Source: Halorarum salinum (GTDB lineage Archaea; Halobacteriota; Halobacteria; Halobacteriales; Haloferacaceae). From it: DNA of 64,000 nt. The notes under the pieces were generated by a model that saw only the letters and a list, made by a program, of their open reading frames with translations, did not search any database and was not told the DNA's origin. The DNA is taken from positions 1,364,001-1,428,000 of the forward strand of contig NZ_CP058579.1 of the NCBI RefSeq assembly GCF_013402875.1, in the 5' to 3' direction. Position 1 is the first letter of the stretch. Each line of letters starts with the position of its first letter. A program made the translations under genes and the position numbers. Of the stretch, positions 50,887 through 59,243 are shown one piece after another.

Positions 50887-51834
50887 ATGAGCGAGCTCGG
50901 CAGCGGCTTCTGGGAGGAGTTGCGGGAACGGAGCGAGGCCGTCGAACCCGGGGCCGTGCTGGTGACGCCGGTCTCCGGGAGACAGTTCACGGTCGAGTCG
51001 ACCTACGCGGACCACGTCGCCGTCCGGTTCCGGGACGGCGGCGAGGAGCGGCGGCTCTGGCGCGAGCAGTTCGAGGTGTTCGCACGGCGGCTGGACGAGG
51101 GTCCCGTCGCGGTCGCGGAGCTCCCGCCGGGCGTCGAGCCGTACGCGGTCCTGGTGAGCCTCCTCGAGGGGTACGTCGCCGACGGCGAGACCCTCGCACG
51201 TGCGTCCGACGCGGAACCCGACGAGGGCGGGGAGCTCGGCGGGAGCCCGTATCTCGTCCCGCCCGAGGAGGCCCGAACGCGACCCGAGCGGCTCCACGAC
51301 GACGCCCTGTTGCTCTCGGACCTCCTCGAGCGGCTGGACGCCGCCGACCCGGCGTCGCTCGACACGGACTCGCTGACCGACCTGTACGTCCTGCTCTCGG
51401 ACGTCCAGCACGGCTCAGACCGGCTCCGGCAGTCGTCCCGGGACCCGCTTCTGGGCCGTCTCGGCCCGGGCCAGGAGCTCCACGGCCGGTTCGGGACGGT
51501 CCGTCGGACGACCCGCGAGCGCAGGCGGCCGAAGGACGACGAGACGGTCCTTGACGCGCTCGACCGCCACGGCATCCCCCACGAGTGGGTGCTGGGAATC
51601 GACCCGGACAGGCTGGACGTCGTGCTCGCCGTGACCGACGTCACGGAGGACGAGGTGTACGACGTCGACGAGCAGGTGTACGTCCAGAAGACCGGCGTCG
51701 ACGAGGGGGAGAAGTACTCGCGGCTACGGGGGCTCGCCGACCGGATCGACCGGCTCGAGGGGGCCGAGCGCGAGGACCTCAGGGAGGAACTCACGGACCT
51801 CGAGGCGCGTCTCGACGAGGCGCTCTCGGCGTGA
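50887..51834 (+). CDS. Uncharacterised haloarchaeal protein
   Basis: 315 residues, cytoplasmic and acidic. Three parts can be seen: a beta-barrel-like N-terminal region (about 20-70: VLVTPVSGRQFTVES; DHVAVRFRDGGEERRLWREQF), a helical middle (about 90-185), and a C-terminal part with WVLGIDPDRLDVVLAVTDVTEDEVYDVDEQVYVQ (about 235-270) ending in a coiled coil. No family recognised. No cysteines. Confidence 0.6.
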   Translation: MSELGSGFWEELRERSEAVEPGAVLVTPVSGRQFTVESTYADHVAVRFRDGGEERRLWREQFEVFARRLDEGPVAVAELPPGVEPYAVLVSLLEGYVADGETLARASDAEPDEGGELGGSPYLVPPEEARTRPERLHDDALLLSDLLERLDAADPASLDTDSLTDLYVLLSDVQHGSDRLRQSSRDPLLGRLGPGQELHGRFGTVRRTTRERRRPKDDETVLDALDRHGIPHEWVLGIDPDRLDVVLAVTDVTEDEVYDVDEQVYVQKTGVDEGEKYSRLRGLADRIDRLEGAEREDLREELTDLEARLDEALSA

Positions 51835-51885
51835 CGCGGCGACCCGCCACCAACCGCTTTGGGCGTGGCCGTCGAAGGCGGCCAC

Positions 51886-52170
51886 GTGAAGCCCCACGAG
51901 ATCGCCTTCCTCGAGGAGATCGCCGACAACCGCTCGGCGAGCATCGCGTCGGCGATGCGGGACGGCACGGCCGACGTGGAACTGGTCGAGAGCGAGAGCC
52001 GCCTCACCGTCCACGGGCGACTGTGGGTTCGCGGCTACCTGACCGACCGGTTCTCCATGTACAGGGCCGGAACGACCGGGAACCCGAACCTCACGGCGGA
52101 GGACCTGGAACGCATCGCGGAGTTCGTCGACGAGCACCAGGCGGGGTTCGCGGCGGAACTCTACTCGTGA
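51886..52170 (+). CDS. Uncharacterised small protein
   Basis: 94 residues from GTG 51886 (MKPHEIAFLEEIADNRSASI). The pattern is helical followed by beta (VESESRLTVHGRLWVRGYL) and a C-terminal helix (LTAEDLERIAEFVDEHQAGF). The in-frame GTG at 51859 would add nine residues. 51 bp after the previous gene, same strand, followed 20 bp later by the EEP-family gene; likely an operon. No family recognised. Confidence 0.55.
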   Translation: MKPHEIAFLEEIADNRSASIASAMRDGTADVELVESESRLTVHGRLWVRGYLTDRFSMYRAGTTGNPNLTAEDLERIAEFVDEHQAGFAAELYS

Positions 52171-52189
52171 GGAGGACGGCGCCCGAGCC

Positions 52190-53137
52190 ATGACCGACCG
52201 ACCCACTGCCGAGACCGGGGGAGTGGACGACGACGCCGGCGAATCGGACACCGCCGGCGGAACGGACGCCTCCCCGGAACGAGCCGAGGACCGGGAGCGG
52301 ATCGACACGGACGGGGAGGCCGGCGATTACAGGCCGGACATGTTGCGCGTGATGACGTACAACGTCCGCTACGCCAATCCCAACGACGGGGAGAACGTCT
52401 GGCCGAACCGGCGCGACCACGTGGCGACGGCGATCCGGTTCCACAAGCCGGACCTCGTCGGCCTGCAGGAGGCCGTCCACGGCCAGCTAGAGGACCTCCG
52501 GACGCGCCTCCCCGACTTCGAGTGGCTCGCCGCCGGCCGCCCCGCGGAGGGAACCGCCGGCGAGTACGTGCCGATCGGCTACCGGCGCAACCGGTTCGAA
52601 CCCGCCGACGACGGATCCTTCTGGCTGTCGGAGACCCCCGACGCTCCCGGTCGCGGGTGGGACGCCGCGCTCCCGCGACTCGTCCACTACGTTCGCTTCC
52701 GGGACCGGGCGACCGGGGTCGCGTTCCGTCACTTCAACACCCACTTCGACCACCGGGGCGGGACGGCCCGACGGCGGAGCGCCGAACTGCTTCGCGACCG
52801 GGTCGACGAACTGGCCTCCGACGATCCGATCGTCGTCACCGGCGACTTCAACTCCCGGGAGTCGACGGAGCCGTACCGGGTCCTGACCGAGGAGGGCGGG
52901 CACCGCCGGTCGCTGACCGACACCCACCGCATCTCGAAACACCCCCACCACGGCCCCTCGACGAGCATGACCGATTTCGGCAACCTCATCCCGCAGAAGA
53001 AGATCGACCACGTGCTCGTGTCGCCCGGAGCCGAGGTGATCAACCACGGGAGCTGTTCGGACACCTACGGCGACGGCCGCTACCCGTCGGACCACCTCCC
53101 GGTCGTCGCCGACGTGTCGCTCCCGGATCGCCGGTGA
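52190..53137 (+). CDS. Endonuclease/exonuclease/phosphatase family protein
   Basis: 315 residues. After a disordered acidic N-terminus (1-50) the EEP fold begins with MLRVMTYNVRYANPNDGENVWPNR (about 51-74), then PDLVGLQEA (Glu metal ligand, about 88-96), HFNTHFDHRG (about 183-192), TGDFNSRE (about 215-222) and SDHLPVVADV at the end, all the active-site motifs. It resembles the sub-family of short phosphoesterases acting on phosphodiesters or lipids; the substrate is not determinable. No signal peptide is seen. Confidence 0.87.
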   Translation: MTDRPTAETGGVDDDAGESDTAGGTDASPERAEDRERIDTDGEAGDYRPDMLRVMTYNVRYANPNDGENVWPNRRDHVATAIRFHKPDLVGLQEAVHGQLEDLRTRLPDFEWLAAGRPAEGTAGEYVPIGYRRNRFEPADDGSFWLSETPDAPGRGWDAALPRLVHYVRFRDRATGVAFRHFNTHFDHRGGTARRRSAELLRDRVDELASDDPIVVTGDFNSRESTEPYRVLTEEGGHRRSLTDTHRISKHPHHGPSTSMTDFGNLIPQKKIDHVLVSPGAEVINHGSCSDTYGDGRYPSDHLPVVADVSLPDRR

Positions 53138-53199
53138 CCCATCGCCGGTACCCGGTCAGGGGGGACCGGCGTCGTGGGGGGGCCGACTCGCCCCAGGAA

Positions 53200-53535
53200 T
53201 CAGTCGTCGAGCGGCGACGGCTCGGGGGTCGACTCCGACCCGGACGAGACCGGTTCACCCGTGCTCGACCCGGACGCGGCGACGTCGATCTCCCCCCGTC
53301 CGTCGACGGCCACCGAACAGCCGGCGAGTTCGAACTCGATCCGCATCCGCACGTCGTCCCTGCCGTCGAAGCGGCTGACCAGCCGATCCAGCGCGTCCGG
53401 GTCGACGACGTCGTTCAGTTGCTCCACGTCCATCGGGTCGACCCCCAGCGTCTCGGCGACGGCGACGGCGACGTCGACGCTGACGGACCGATCCGCCGGC
53501 CGGACGGCGCCCGGGTTCGATTCGCTACGTCTCAC
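53200..53535 (-). CDS. HalOD1 output-domain protein
   Basis: 111 residues. The core (about 17-85) carries SVSVDVAVAVAETLGVDPMDV, LNDVVDPDALDRLVSRF and MRIEFELAGCSVAVDGRGEIDV, matching the halobacterial output domain HalOD1, a small sensory-output module. The C-terminus is low-complexity Ser/Glu. Presumed regulatory; mechanism unknown. It lies 115 bp upstream of the Bat-type regulator on the opposite end of the intergenic stretch. Confidence 0.8.
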   Translation of the reverse strand: MRRSESNPGAVRPADRSVSVDVAVAVAETLGVDPMDVEQLNDVVDPDALDRLVSRFDGRDDVRMRIEFELAGCSVAVDGRGEIDVAASGSSTGEPVSSGSESTPEPSPLDD

Positions 53536-53650
53536 GTAGACTCGAAACGACCTGAAGCGGATAGGCGTTCGTCGTAGATAGCTACCCCTCGGCGACCCGG
53601 ATGGGGTTAGATAACTAGCCCCCGCTCGCCGGGCGCGGGCGGGCGGGCGG

Positions 53651-55822
53651 CTACTCGGAACCGAACAGCAGGTCGAACAGCTTCCGCTCGCCCTCCCGGA
53701 TGTGGCGGCTCACCGTCGGCTGGGAGACCCCCAGGCTCCCGGCGAGTTCCTGGGCGGTCGTCTCGCGCGGCCACTCGAAGAACCCGCACACGTGGGCGGC
53801 CTCGATCACCTCGGCCTGTCGGTCGGTCAGCCGCGTCTCGAACTCCGACTGGAACGCCCCGCGGGAACGGATCGGCTCGTCAACCCCGCGCCGGGCGACC
53901 AGTTCCACCTCGTCGTACCGGGCCTCGAACAGTTCCACGAACGTCCTGAGGTCGGCGCTCCGCGGGATGCGGATCACGAACCGGCCGTCGCCGTCCGCGG
54001 CCGTGATCGTGCGGGGAATCGCGCCCCGGTCCACGAGCACCGAGACGAGCGCGGTCTCGGCCAGCGTACAGCTGAACAGCGAGCCACCCTCCCGATCCGC
54101 GACGAGCGTGACGTCCTCGAGGGGCGAGCGCTCCCCGAACTCGACGACCCGCGCGGCGGTGGCCCCGCTGATCGTGAAGAACGCGCGCAACCGCTCGTCG
54201 TCGAGGACGACGTTCTCGAACTCGAACTCGCTCCCCGTCCCCTCGACGAACCCGAGGATTGGGTCGGTCTCGTCGACGACGCGGAACTCGAGTTCGACCG
54301 ACTCCTCGTTCACCAGCGCCTGCCTGCGTTCGAGCGCGTTCAGCGCGTAGCCCATCGTCCGTCCGAGTTCGGCGAACACCTCCGTCTCCGCGTCCGTGAA
54401 CGCGTCGGTCCGGTCGGTGTACAGCCCCAGGACCCCGTAGAGGGCGTCCCGGTGGACGAGCGGGACCGCGACGATCGAGCCGTACCCCCGCTCGAGCGCC
54501 GCCCGTTGCCAGGGGTCGAACGGCGGGTCCGGGGCTGCGGCGCTCAGGGCGCGGGTCTCCCGGGTGCGGGCCGCCACCTCCGTCGGCTCCCCGCGGGGGA
54601 CCTCCCCGTCGCCGGCGGTGACCGCGTCGAGGTAGCCGTCTCCGTCGCCGGCCGACGCCTCCGGGGAGAGCGTTCCGGCCCCGCGGTCGTACGTCCCGAT
54701 CCAGGCGAACCGGAACGGCCCGGAGGCGACGAGCCGGTCACACGCCGTGGTCACCACCTCCTCGCGGCTCGTCGCCCGGATCAGGTCCCCGACGATGCCG
54801 CGGATGATCGCGTTGCTGCGCCGGACGCGTTCGAGCGTCGCGTCCCGCGCCTCCAGCGCCTCCGCCCGCTCGCGGAGCGCCCGTTCCCGGTCGACCCGCT
54901 CGAACGCGGCGACGGCGATCCCGGCCAGGAGCTCCGACAGGTGGACGTCGACCGCCGAGCACGGGCGTTCCCCGGTCGCGCCGGTCACGAACGCGCCGTG
55001 CTCCCCGAGCGGGAGGACGACGGCGCTCCGCAGCGACGCGTCGGATTCGGCCGGGGCCGTCCCCGCGGACGGGTCGTCGTACACGGTCCCCTCCTGCGTG
55101 ACGAACGCCTGCCAGGGCAGGTCCTCCCCCGACGCGAGGAGCCGGCCGTCGCCGACCAGCCCCGAGACCGCCTCCGTCCGCGCGGCGGGGCGCAGCCGAC
55201 CGCTCCCCTCGTCGTACAGCTGGACCGCCGTGATCGGGAACCCGACCGCGTCGCCGGCGCCCTCGACGACGACGTCGGAGATCTCCCGGTCCGAGTCGGC
55301 CGCCCTCAACCGCTTCGGGACGTCGGCGAGCGCCGCGAGCCCTCGATCGGCTGGCGGGCGCCCGGACCGATCCTTCCCGACCGCGGCGGGCCCGGTGAGC
55401 GCCCGGGAGCGACCGTCGCTCCGCTCCGTGTCCGTCCCCGTCGCGCGGCCCGTCAGGGCCGCGATCCGGTCGGCCAGCGCGAGCAGTCCGGCGCCGCCCG
55501 ACCGGTGGAGGTACTCGACGCCGTCGACGGACCGCGCCTCGCGCGCGACGGCCTCGTCGTCCCGATCGGTGAAGAGGAGACAGGGGAGCGCGGGCCGCTC
55601 CTCCCGGACCCGTCGGAGGAACGAGAGCGCGTCGGCGTCCGGGAGGTCGGCGGTCGTCACGAGACAGTCCGGCGGCCGGTCCGCGAGGTGGTCCATCGCC
55701 CCCTCCGCGGCCCCCCGCGTCCGGACGGCGGCGCCCGGAACGTCGGCCTCCAGCGCGGCGACGGCGTCGGCTCTCCGGTCCCCGTCGCCGTCAACGTAGA
55801 GAATTCGGGTCGTAGCTGTCAT
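53651..55822 (-). CDS. Bat-type (bacterio-opsin activator-like) GAF/HTH regulator with degenerate receiver domain
   Basis: 723 residues. Order: receiver-like domain (about 5-125, ILYVDGDGDRR) in which the phosphoacceptor position is Thr57 (LVTTADLP rather than VVSDYDLP), GAF domain 1 (about 180-330), GAF domain 2 (about 355-510, YGSIVAVPLVHRDALYGVLGLYT), Bat-type domain (about 520-640) and C-terminal HTH_10 (about 660-723: LTDRQAEVIEAAHVCGFFEWPRETTAQELAGSLGVSQPTVSRHI). It would sense a small ligand or redox change and act on transcription. ATG 55822 chosen (MTATTRIL). Domain edges are approximate. Confidence 0.88.
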   Translation of the reverse strand: MTATTRILYVDGDGDRRADAVAALEADVPGAAVRTRGAAEGAMDHLADRPPDCLVTTADLPDADALSFLRRVREERPALPCLLFTDRDDEAVAREARSVDGVEYLHRSGGAGLLALADRIAALTGRATGTDTERSDGRSRALTGPAAVGKDRSGRPPADRGLAALADVPKRLRAADSDREISDVVVEGAGDAVGFPITAVQLYDEGSGRLRPAARTEAVSGLVGDGRLLASGEDLPWQAFVTQEGTVYDDPSAGTAPAESDASLRSAVVLPLGEHGAFVTGATGERPCSAVDVHLSELLAGIAVAAFERVDRERALRERAEALEARDATLERVRRSNAIIRGIVGDLIRATSREEVVTTACDRLVASGPFRFAWIGTYDRGAGTLSPEASAGDGDGYLDAVTAGDGEVPRGEPTEVAARTRETRALSAAAPDPPFDPWQRAALERGYGSIVAVPLVHRDALYGVLGLYTDRTDAFTDAETEVFAELGRTMGYALNALERRQALVNEESVELEFRVVDETDPILGFVEGTGSEFEFENVVLDDERLRAFFTISGATAARVVEFGERSPLEDVTLVADREGGSLFSCTLAETALVSVLVDRGAIPRTITAADGDGRFVIRIPRSADLRTFVELFEARYDEVELVARRGVDEPIRSRGAFQSEFETRLTDRQAEVIEAAHVCGFFEWPRETTAQELAGSLGVSQPTVSRHIREGERKLFDLLFGSE

Positions 55823-55942
55823 CACACACCGGGCCGCGACGGGCGTCACCGCGCCCCGTTGGCGGTAGCGCGCGCACGCCGGCACAGATGGGTCAGCTTG
55901 GGACTCATCCGTAATGAAACCGGTGAACCGTCCGACCGGTTC

Positions 55943-56123
55943 GTTCGCGGACGGGAGCGGGTTCGGGGAGCAGGTTCGCGGACGGAAGCAGGTTCGCGTG
56001 ACGGGGTTCAGTCCTGTTTCGCCGGTCCTCGCGCGACGGTTCCCGATCCGGTCACGTTCCCGGCGCAGTTCGACCCGGGTTCGGTTCGATCCCCGGCGCA
56101 GGTCGAACCCCGGGTCAGTTCGG
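55943..56123. repeat. Imperfect GTTCG-rich direct repeats 3' of the sugar ABC operon
   Basis: Two repeat families in one intergenic stretch. GTTCGCGGACGGgAGC occurs at 55943-55958 and 55974-55989, with a related half copy at 55992-56004. A roughly 30-bp unit starting CCCGGCGCAG occurs at 56059-56088 and again at 56092-56123, the second reaching past the stop codon of the ABC ATPase gene. Confidence 0.6.
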
Positions 56124-57326
56124 CTCGGTCTCGCGGGTCCCCTCGATCCCGGCCGACCCGGTCGCCCCCGCCGCGTCGCCGGGCCCGGTCGCCTCCCCCC
56201 GGTCGGCGTCCCCGTCGAGGCCGTGGAGGATGGCCTCGCCCGTCTCCGCGTCGAACAGGTGGACGCACGCCCGGTCGAGTCGGAGGTCGTGGCTGGTGCC
56301 CGCCATCTCCTCGGTCAGGTCGGGGTCCGGGGGCGCCGAGACCAGCAGTTCGTCCTCGGGGCCGTCGCCCTCGAGGACGAAGTAGACGAACACCTCGTCG
56401 CCCACGGGTTCGACGACGTCGACGGTCGCCGGGAACGGGTCGGTCGGGTCCGTGAGGCCGTCGGTCCCGTCCGGGAGCGCGAGGTCCTCGGGCCGGATGC
56501 CGAGCGTGACCTCCCGGCCCGGCGAGAGGTCGAACCGGGCGGGGTCGAAGCCGACGTGGAACGAGCCCGTCCGGACGCCGTCGGCGTCGATCTCCCCGTC
56601 GAAGAAGTTCATGCTCGGCGAGCCGATGAAGCCGGCGACGAACGCGTTCGCCGGCTGGTTGTAACACTCCAGGGGCCTCGCGAACTGCTGGACCTTCCCC
56701 TCGTTCATCACCGCGAGCCGGTTCGACATCGTCATCGCCTCCTCCTGGTCGTGGGTGACGTAGACGATGGTGGCGTCCAGCTCCTTGTGGAGCCGCTGGA
56801 GTTCGGTCCGCATGTGGACCCGGAGCGCGGCGTCGAGGTTCGCCAGCGGCTCGTCCATGAGGAACACCTCCGGGTCGCGGACGATGGCCCGCGCGATGGC
56901 GACGCGCTGGCGCTGACCGCCGGAGAGCTCGTCGGGCATCCGGTCGAGCATCCCCTCCATCTGGACGGTCCCGGCGGCCCGCTCGACCCGCCGGTCGATC
57001 TCGTCGTCGTCGAAGTCGCGGAGGCGGAGCCCGAAGCTGATGTTGTCGTGGACGTCCATGTGCGGGAACAGCGCGATGTTCTGGAACACCATCGCGATGC
57101 CGCGGTCCTTCGGGGGCAGGTCCGTCACCTCCCGGCCGGCGATGGTGACCGTGCCCGACGTGGGCTTGGTCAGCCCCGCGATCATCTCCAGGGTCGTCGA
57201 CTTCCCGCAGCCCGAGGGGCCGACGAGGGTCACGAACTCCCCGTCCCGAACGTCGAGCGAGACGTCGTCGACTGCCGTTACGTCCTCGTACCGCTTGATC
57301 AGGTTCTCGAGTGTGACGTTTCCCAT
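56115..57326 (-). CDS. Sugar ABC transporter ATPase (MalK/UgpC type)
   Basis: 403 residues. Walker A GPSGCGKST is near 36-44, Q-loop VFQNIALFPHMDV near 82-94, signature LSGGQRQRV near 137-145, Walker B VFLMDEPLANLDA near 157-169 and H-loop VTHDQEEAMT near 191-200. A C-terminal TOBE-like regulatory domain (about 240-400) has LGIRPEDLALPDG and VEPVGDEVFVYF. The ATP-hydrolysing subunit; the TOBE region can bind regulators in relatives. I use ATG 57324-57326 (MGNVTLENL). Last gene of the four-gene operon. Confidence 0.93.
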   Translation of the reverse strand: MGNVTLENLIKRYEDVTAVDDVSLDVRDGEFVTLVGPSGCGKSTTLEMIAGLTKPTSGTVTIAGREVTDLPPKDRGIAMVFQNIALFPHMDVHDNISFGLRLRDFDDDEIDRRVERAAGTVQMEGMLDRMPDELSGGQRQRVAIARAIVRDPEVFLMDEPLANLDAALRVHMRTELQRLHKELDATIVYVTHDQEEAMTMSNRLAVMNEGKVQQFARPLECYNQPANAFVAGFIGSPSMNFFDGEIDADGVRTGSFHVGFDPARFDLSPGREVTLGIRPEDLALPDGTDGLTDPTDPFPATVDVVEPVGDEVFVYFVLEGDGPEDELLVSAPPDPDLTEEMAGTSHDLRLDRACVHLFDAETGEAILHGLDGDADRGEATGPGDAAGATGSAGIEGTRETEPN

Positions 57327-57331
57327 GAGTA

Positions 57332-58258
57332 TCACTCCTTGAGCGCACCGGCGGTGAGCCCGCTGACGATCCGTTCCTGGGCGACGACCACGAGGATCGC
57401 GACGGGGACGACCCCGATGATGCTCGCGGCCGCCATCAGGTTGTACAGGTCGGCGTACTGGCCCTGGAACTGGAGGATGCCCCAGACGACGGGCGCCCAG
57501 TTCTGGGCCTGCCCGTCGGTCATCAGGTAGCCGAAGAAGAACTCGTTGTAGACGGCGATGAACGTGAGCACGCCCGCGGTCGCCACGCCCGGCGCCGACA
57601 GCGGCATGATGACCCGGAACAGCGCACCCAGTCGGGTCGTCCCCTCGACGCGGGCGGCCTTCTCCAGCCCGTCGGGGATCTGGCCGTAGAACGTCGTGAG
57701 GATGAAGATGGACAGCGGGAGGAACAGCGCGCTGTACGGGAGCACGAGCGCCCCCGGCGTGTTGAACAGCACGGGGCTCGTCACCTCGGTCCCGCCCGGC
57801 AGCGTCAGGAACGAGACGTTCCCGGTGAACAGCCGGAACAGCGGCAGCAGGAACGCCGCCGGGGGGAAGTACGACACCGCCAGCAGCAGCAGCATGAGCG
57901 GGACCTTCCCCGGGAACTCCAGCCGGCCGAACACGTAGCCCGCGATGCTGGCCAGCAGGAGCACGATGGCCGTCGTCACCAGCCCGAGGACGATGCTGTT
58001 GAGCATGTACCAGTGGAACGGCACCGTCTCGAAGACGGTCACGAACGCCTCGGGGTTGAACCCGTTGGGGAGGAGGCCGACGTCGGTCATGTTCTCCTCG
58101 GGGGTGAGCGCGAGCACGACCAGCCAGTACAGCGGGAACAGCGTCGTCAGCAGGAAGAAGCCGGCCGCGACGACGAACATCGCGCGGTACGCCTTCCCCG
58201 GGTTCCGGATGGCGTCGGCGACCCAGCGCTCGTACGGGCCGGCGTCGTCGGTCGCCAT
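57332..58258 (-). CDS. Sugar ABC transporter permease (MalG type)
   Basis: 308 residues with six helices. It has an N-terminal cytoplasmic segment and TM1 near 28-50, then a long extracellular loop. The EAA loop is IPDGLEKAARVEGTTRLGALFRVIMPL (about 202-228). It ends VSGLTAGALKE, the typical MalG C-terminus. It pairs with the next permease and lies 5 bp upstream of the ATPase gene. 1-bp gap to the preceding gene. Confidence 0.92.
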   Translation of the reverse strand: MATDDAGPYERWVADAIRNPGKAYRAMFVVAAGFFLLTTLFPLYWLVVLALTPEENMTDVGLLPNGFNPEAFVTVFETVPFHWYMLNSIVLGLVTTAIVLLLASIAGYVFGRLEFPGKVPLMLLLLAVSYFPPAAFLLPLFRLFTGNVSFLTLPGGTEVTSPVLFNTPGALVLPYSALFLPLSIFILTTFYGQIPDGLEKAARVEGTTRLGALFRVIMPLSAPGVATAGVLTFIAVYNEFFFGYLMTDGQAQNWAPVVWGILQFQGQYADLYNLMAAASIIGVVPVAILVVVAQERIVSGLTAGALKE

Positions 58259-58259
58259 C

Positions 58260-59243
58260 TCAGAACACCTCGCTCTCGGTGTCCGCGTAGCCGACGATGT
58301 ACACGGTCACGAACAGCGCGATGACCGCCGCCGTCACGAACGCGACGGCGGCGGCGGTGCCGTACTGGCGCGCGCTGAACGTCGTGACGACGAGACACGA
58401 CAGCGACGGGACGGTGCTACAGCTGGAGACCGTCTCGATGAGCCCGTACACCCGCATCGACTGGATGGTCCGGAACAGCATCGCGACGATGACGGTGGGC
58501 GCGACGATGGGGAGCGTGACCATCCGGAACCGCTGGATCGTGGAGGCACCCTCGACGCGCGCGACGTCGTAGAGGCTCCGGTCGACGCTCTGGAGCCCCG
58601 CGAGGATGAGCAGCGCCATAAACGCCGAGGTCTTCCACACGTCGGCGATGATGATGATGATCGTCGAGTCGACGCTGTTCACCGTGGGGGTTCCCGAGAA
58701 GACGCCCAGGTTCTGGAGCGGCTCGACGAGGAAGCTGACTCCGGGCTGGAACAGGAGGAAGAAGATCATCCCCTGGATGACGATGGGGATCGCCCATGGG
58801 AGGATGATGGCCACCCGCACCCACCGCCGGCCGCGGAACTCCCGGTCGAGCACGAGCGCCTGCCCGAACCCGATGACCGTCTCCAGGGCGACGCTCGCGA
58901 TGGTGAAGATGAACGTCACCGTGAGCGCGCTCCGGAACGGCTGGTCGAGGTCGAAGAACGGCCGGGTTAGCTGCGCGTCGATGTCGCCCGTGAGGAGCGC
59001 GACGTAGTTGTCGAGGCCGACGAACGGGCCGAACTGCTGGGAGCCGTAGAGCGCGTCGGCGTGTAGCGACATGGTGAACGTCCTGAACAGCGGCCAGAAC
59101 GCGATCGCGCCGATCAACAGCAGCATCGGCGAGAGGAGCAGGTACGCGAAGGCGGCGTCGCTCAGGTTCTCGATCCGGCGGCTGAGCCCGGCGAGCACGC
59201 CCGACTTGCGCTGCACGCCCGTGGAACCCGTCTCGGCGGCCAT
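58260..59243 (-). CDS. Sugar ABC transporter permease (MalF/UgpA type)
   Basis: 327 residues, six helices. TM1 near 36-57 (LLLSPMLLLIGAIAFWPLFRTF) and the EAA loop SVDRSLYDVARVEGASTIQRFRMVTLPI (about 221-248). A hydrophobic loop holds two Cys near 275-285 (SSCSTVPSLSCLV), which could form a surface disulfide. It starts at ATG 59241-59243, adjacent to the end of the binding-protein gene. Confidence 0.92.
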   Translation of the reverse strand: MAAETGSTGVQRKSGVLAGLSRRIENLSDAAFAYLLLSPMLLLIGAIAFWPLFRTFTMSLHADALYGSQQFGPFVGLDNYVALLTGDIDAQLTRPFFDLDQPFRSALTVTFIFTIASVALETVIGFGQALVLDREFRGRRWVRVAIILPWAIPIVIQGMIFFLLFQPGVSFLVEPLQNLGVFSGTPTVNSVDSTIIIIIADVWKTSAFMALLILAGLQSVDRSLYDVARVEGASTIQRFRMVTLPIVAPTVIVAMLFRTIQSMRVYGLIETVSSCSTVPSLSCLVVTTFSARQYGTAAAVAFVTAAVIALFVTVYIVGYADTESEVF

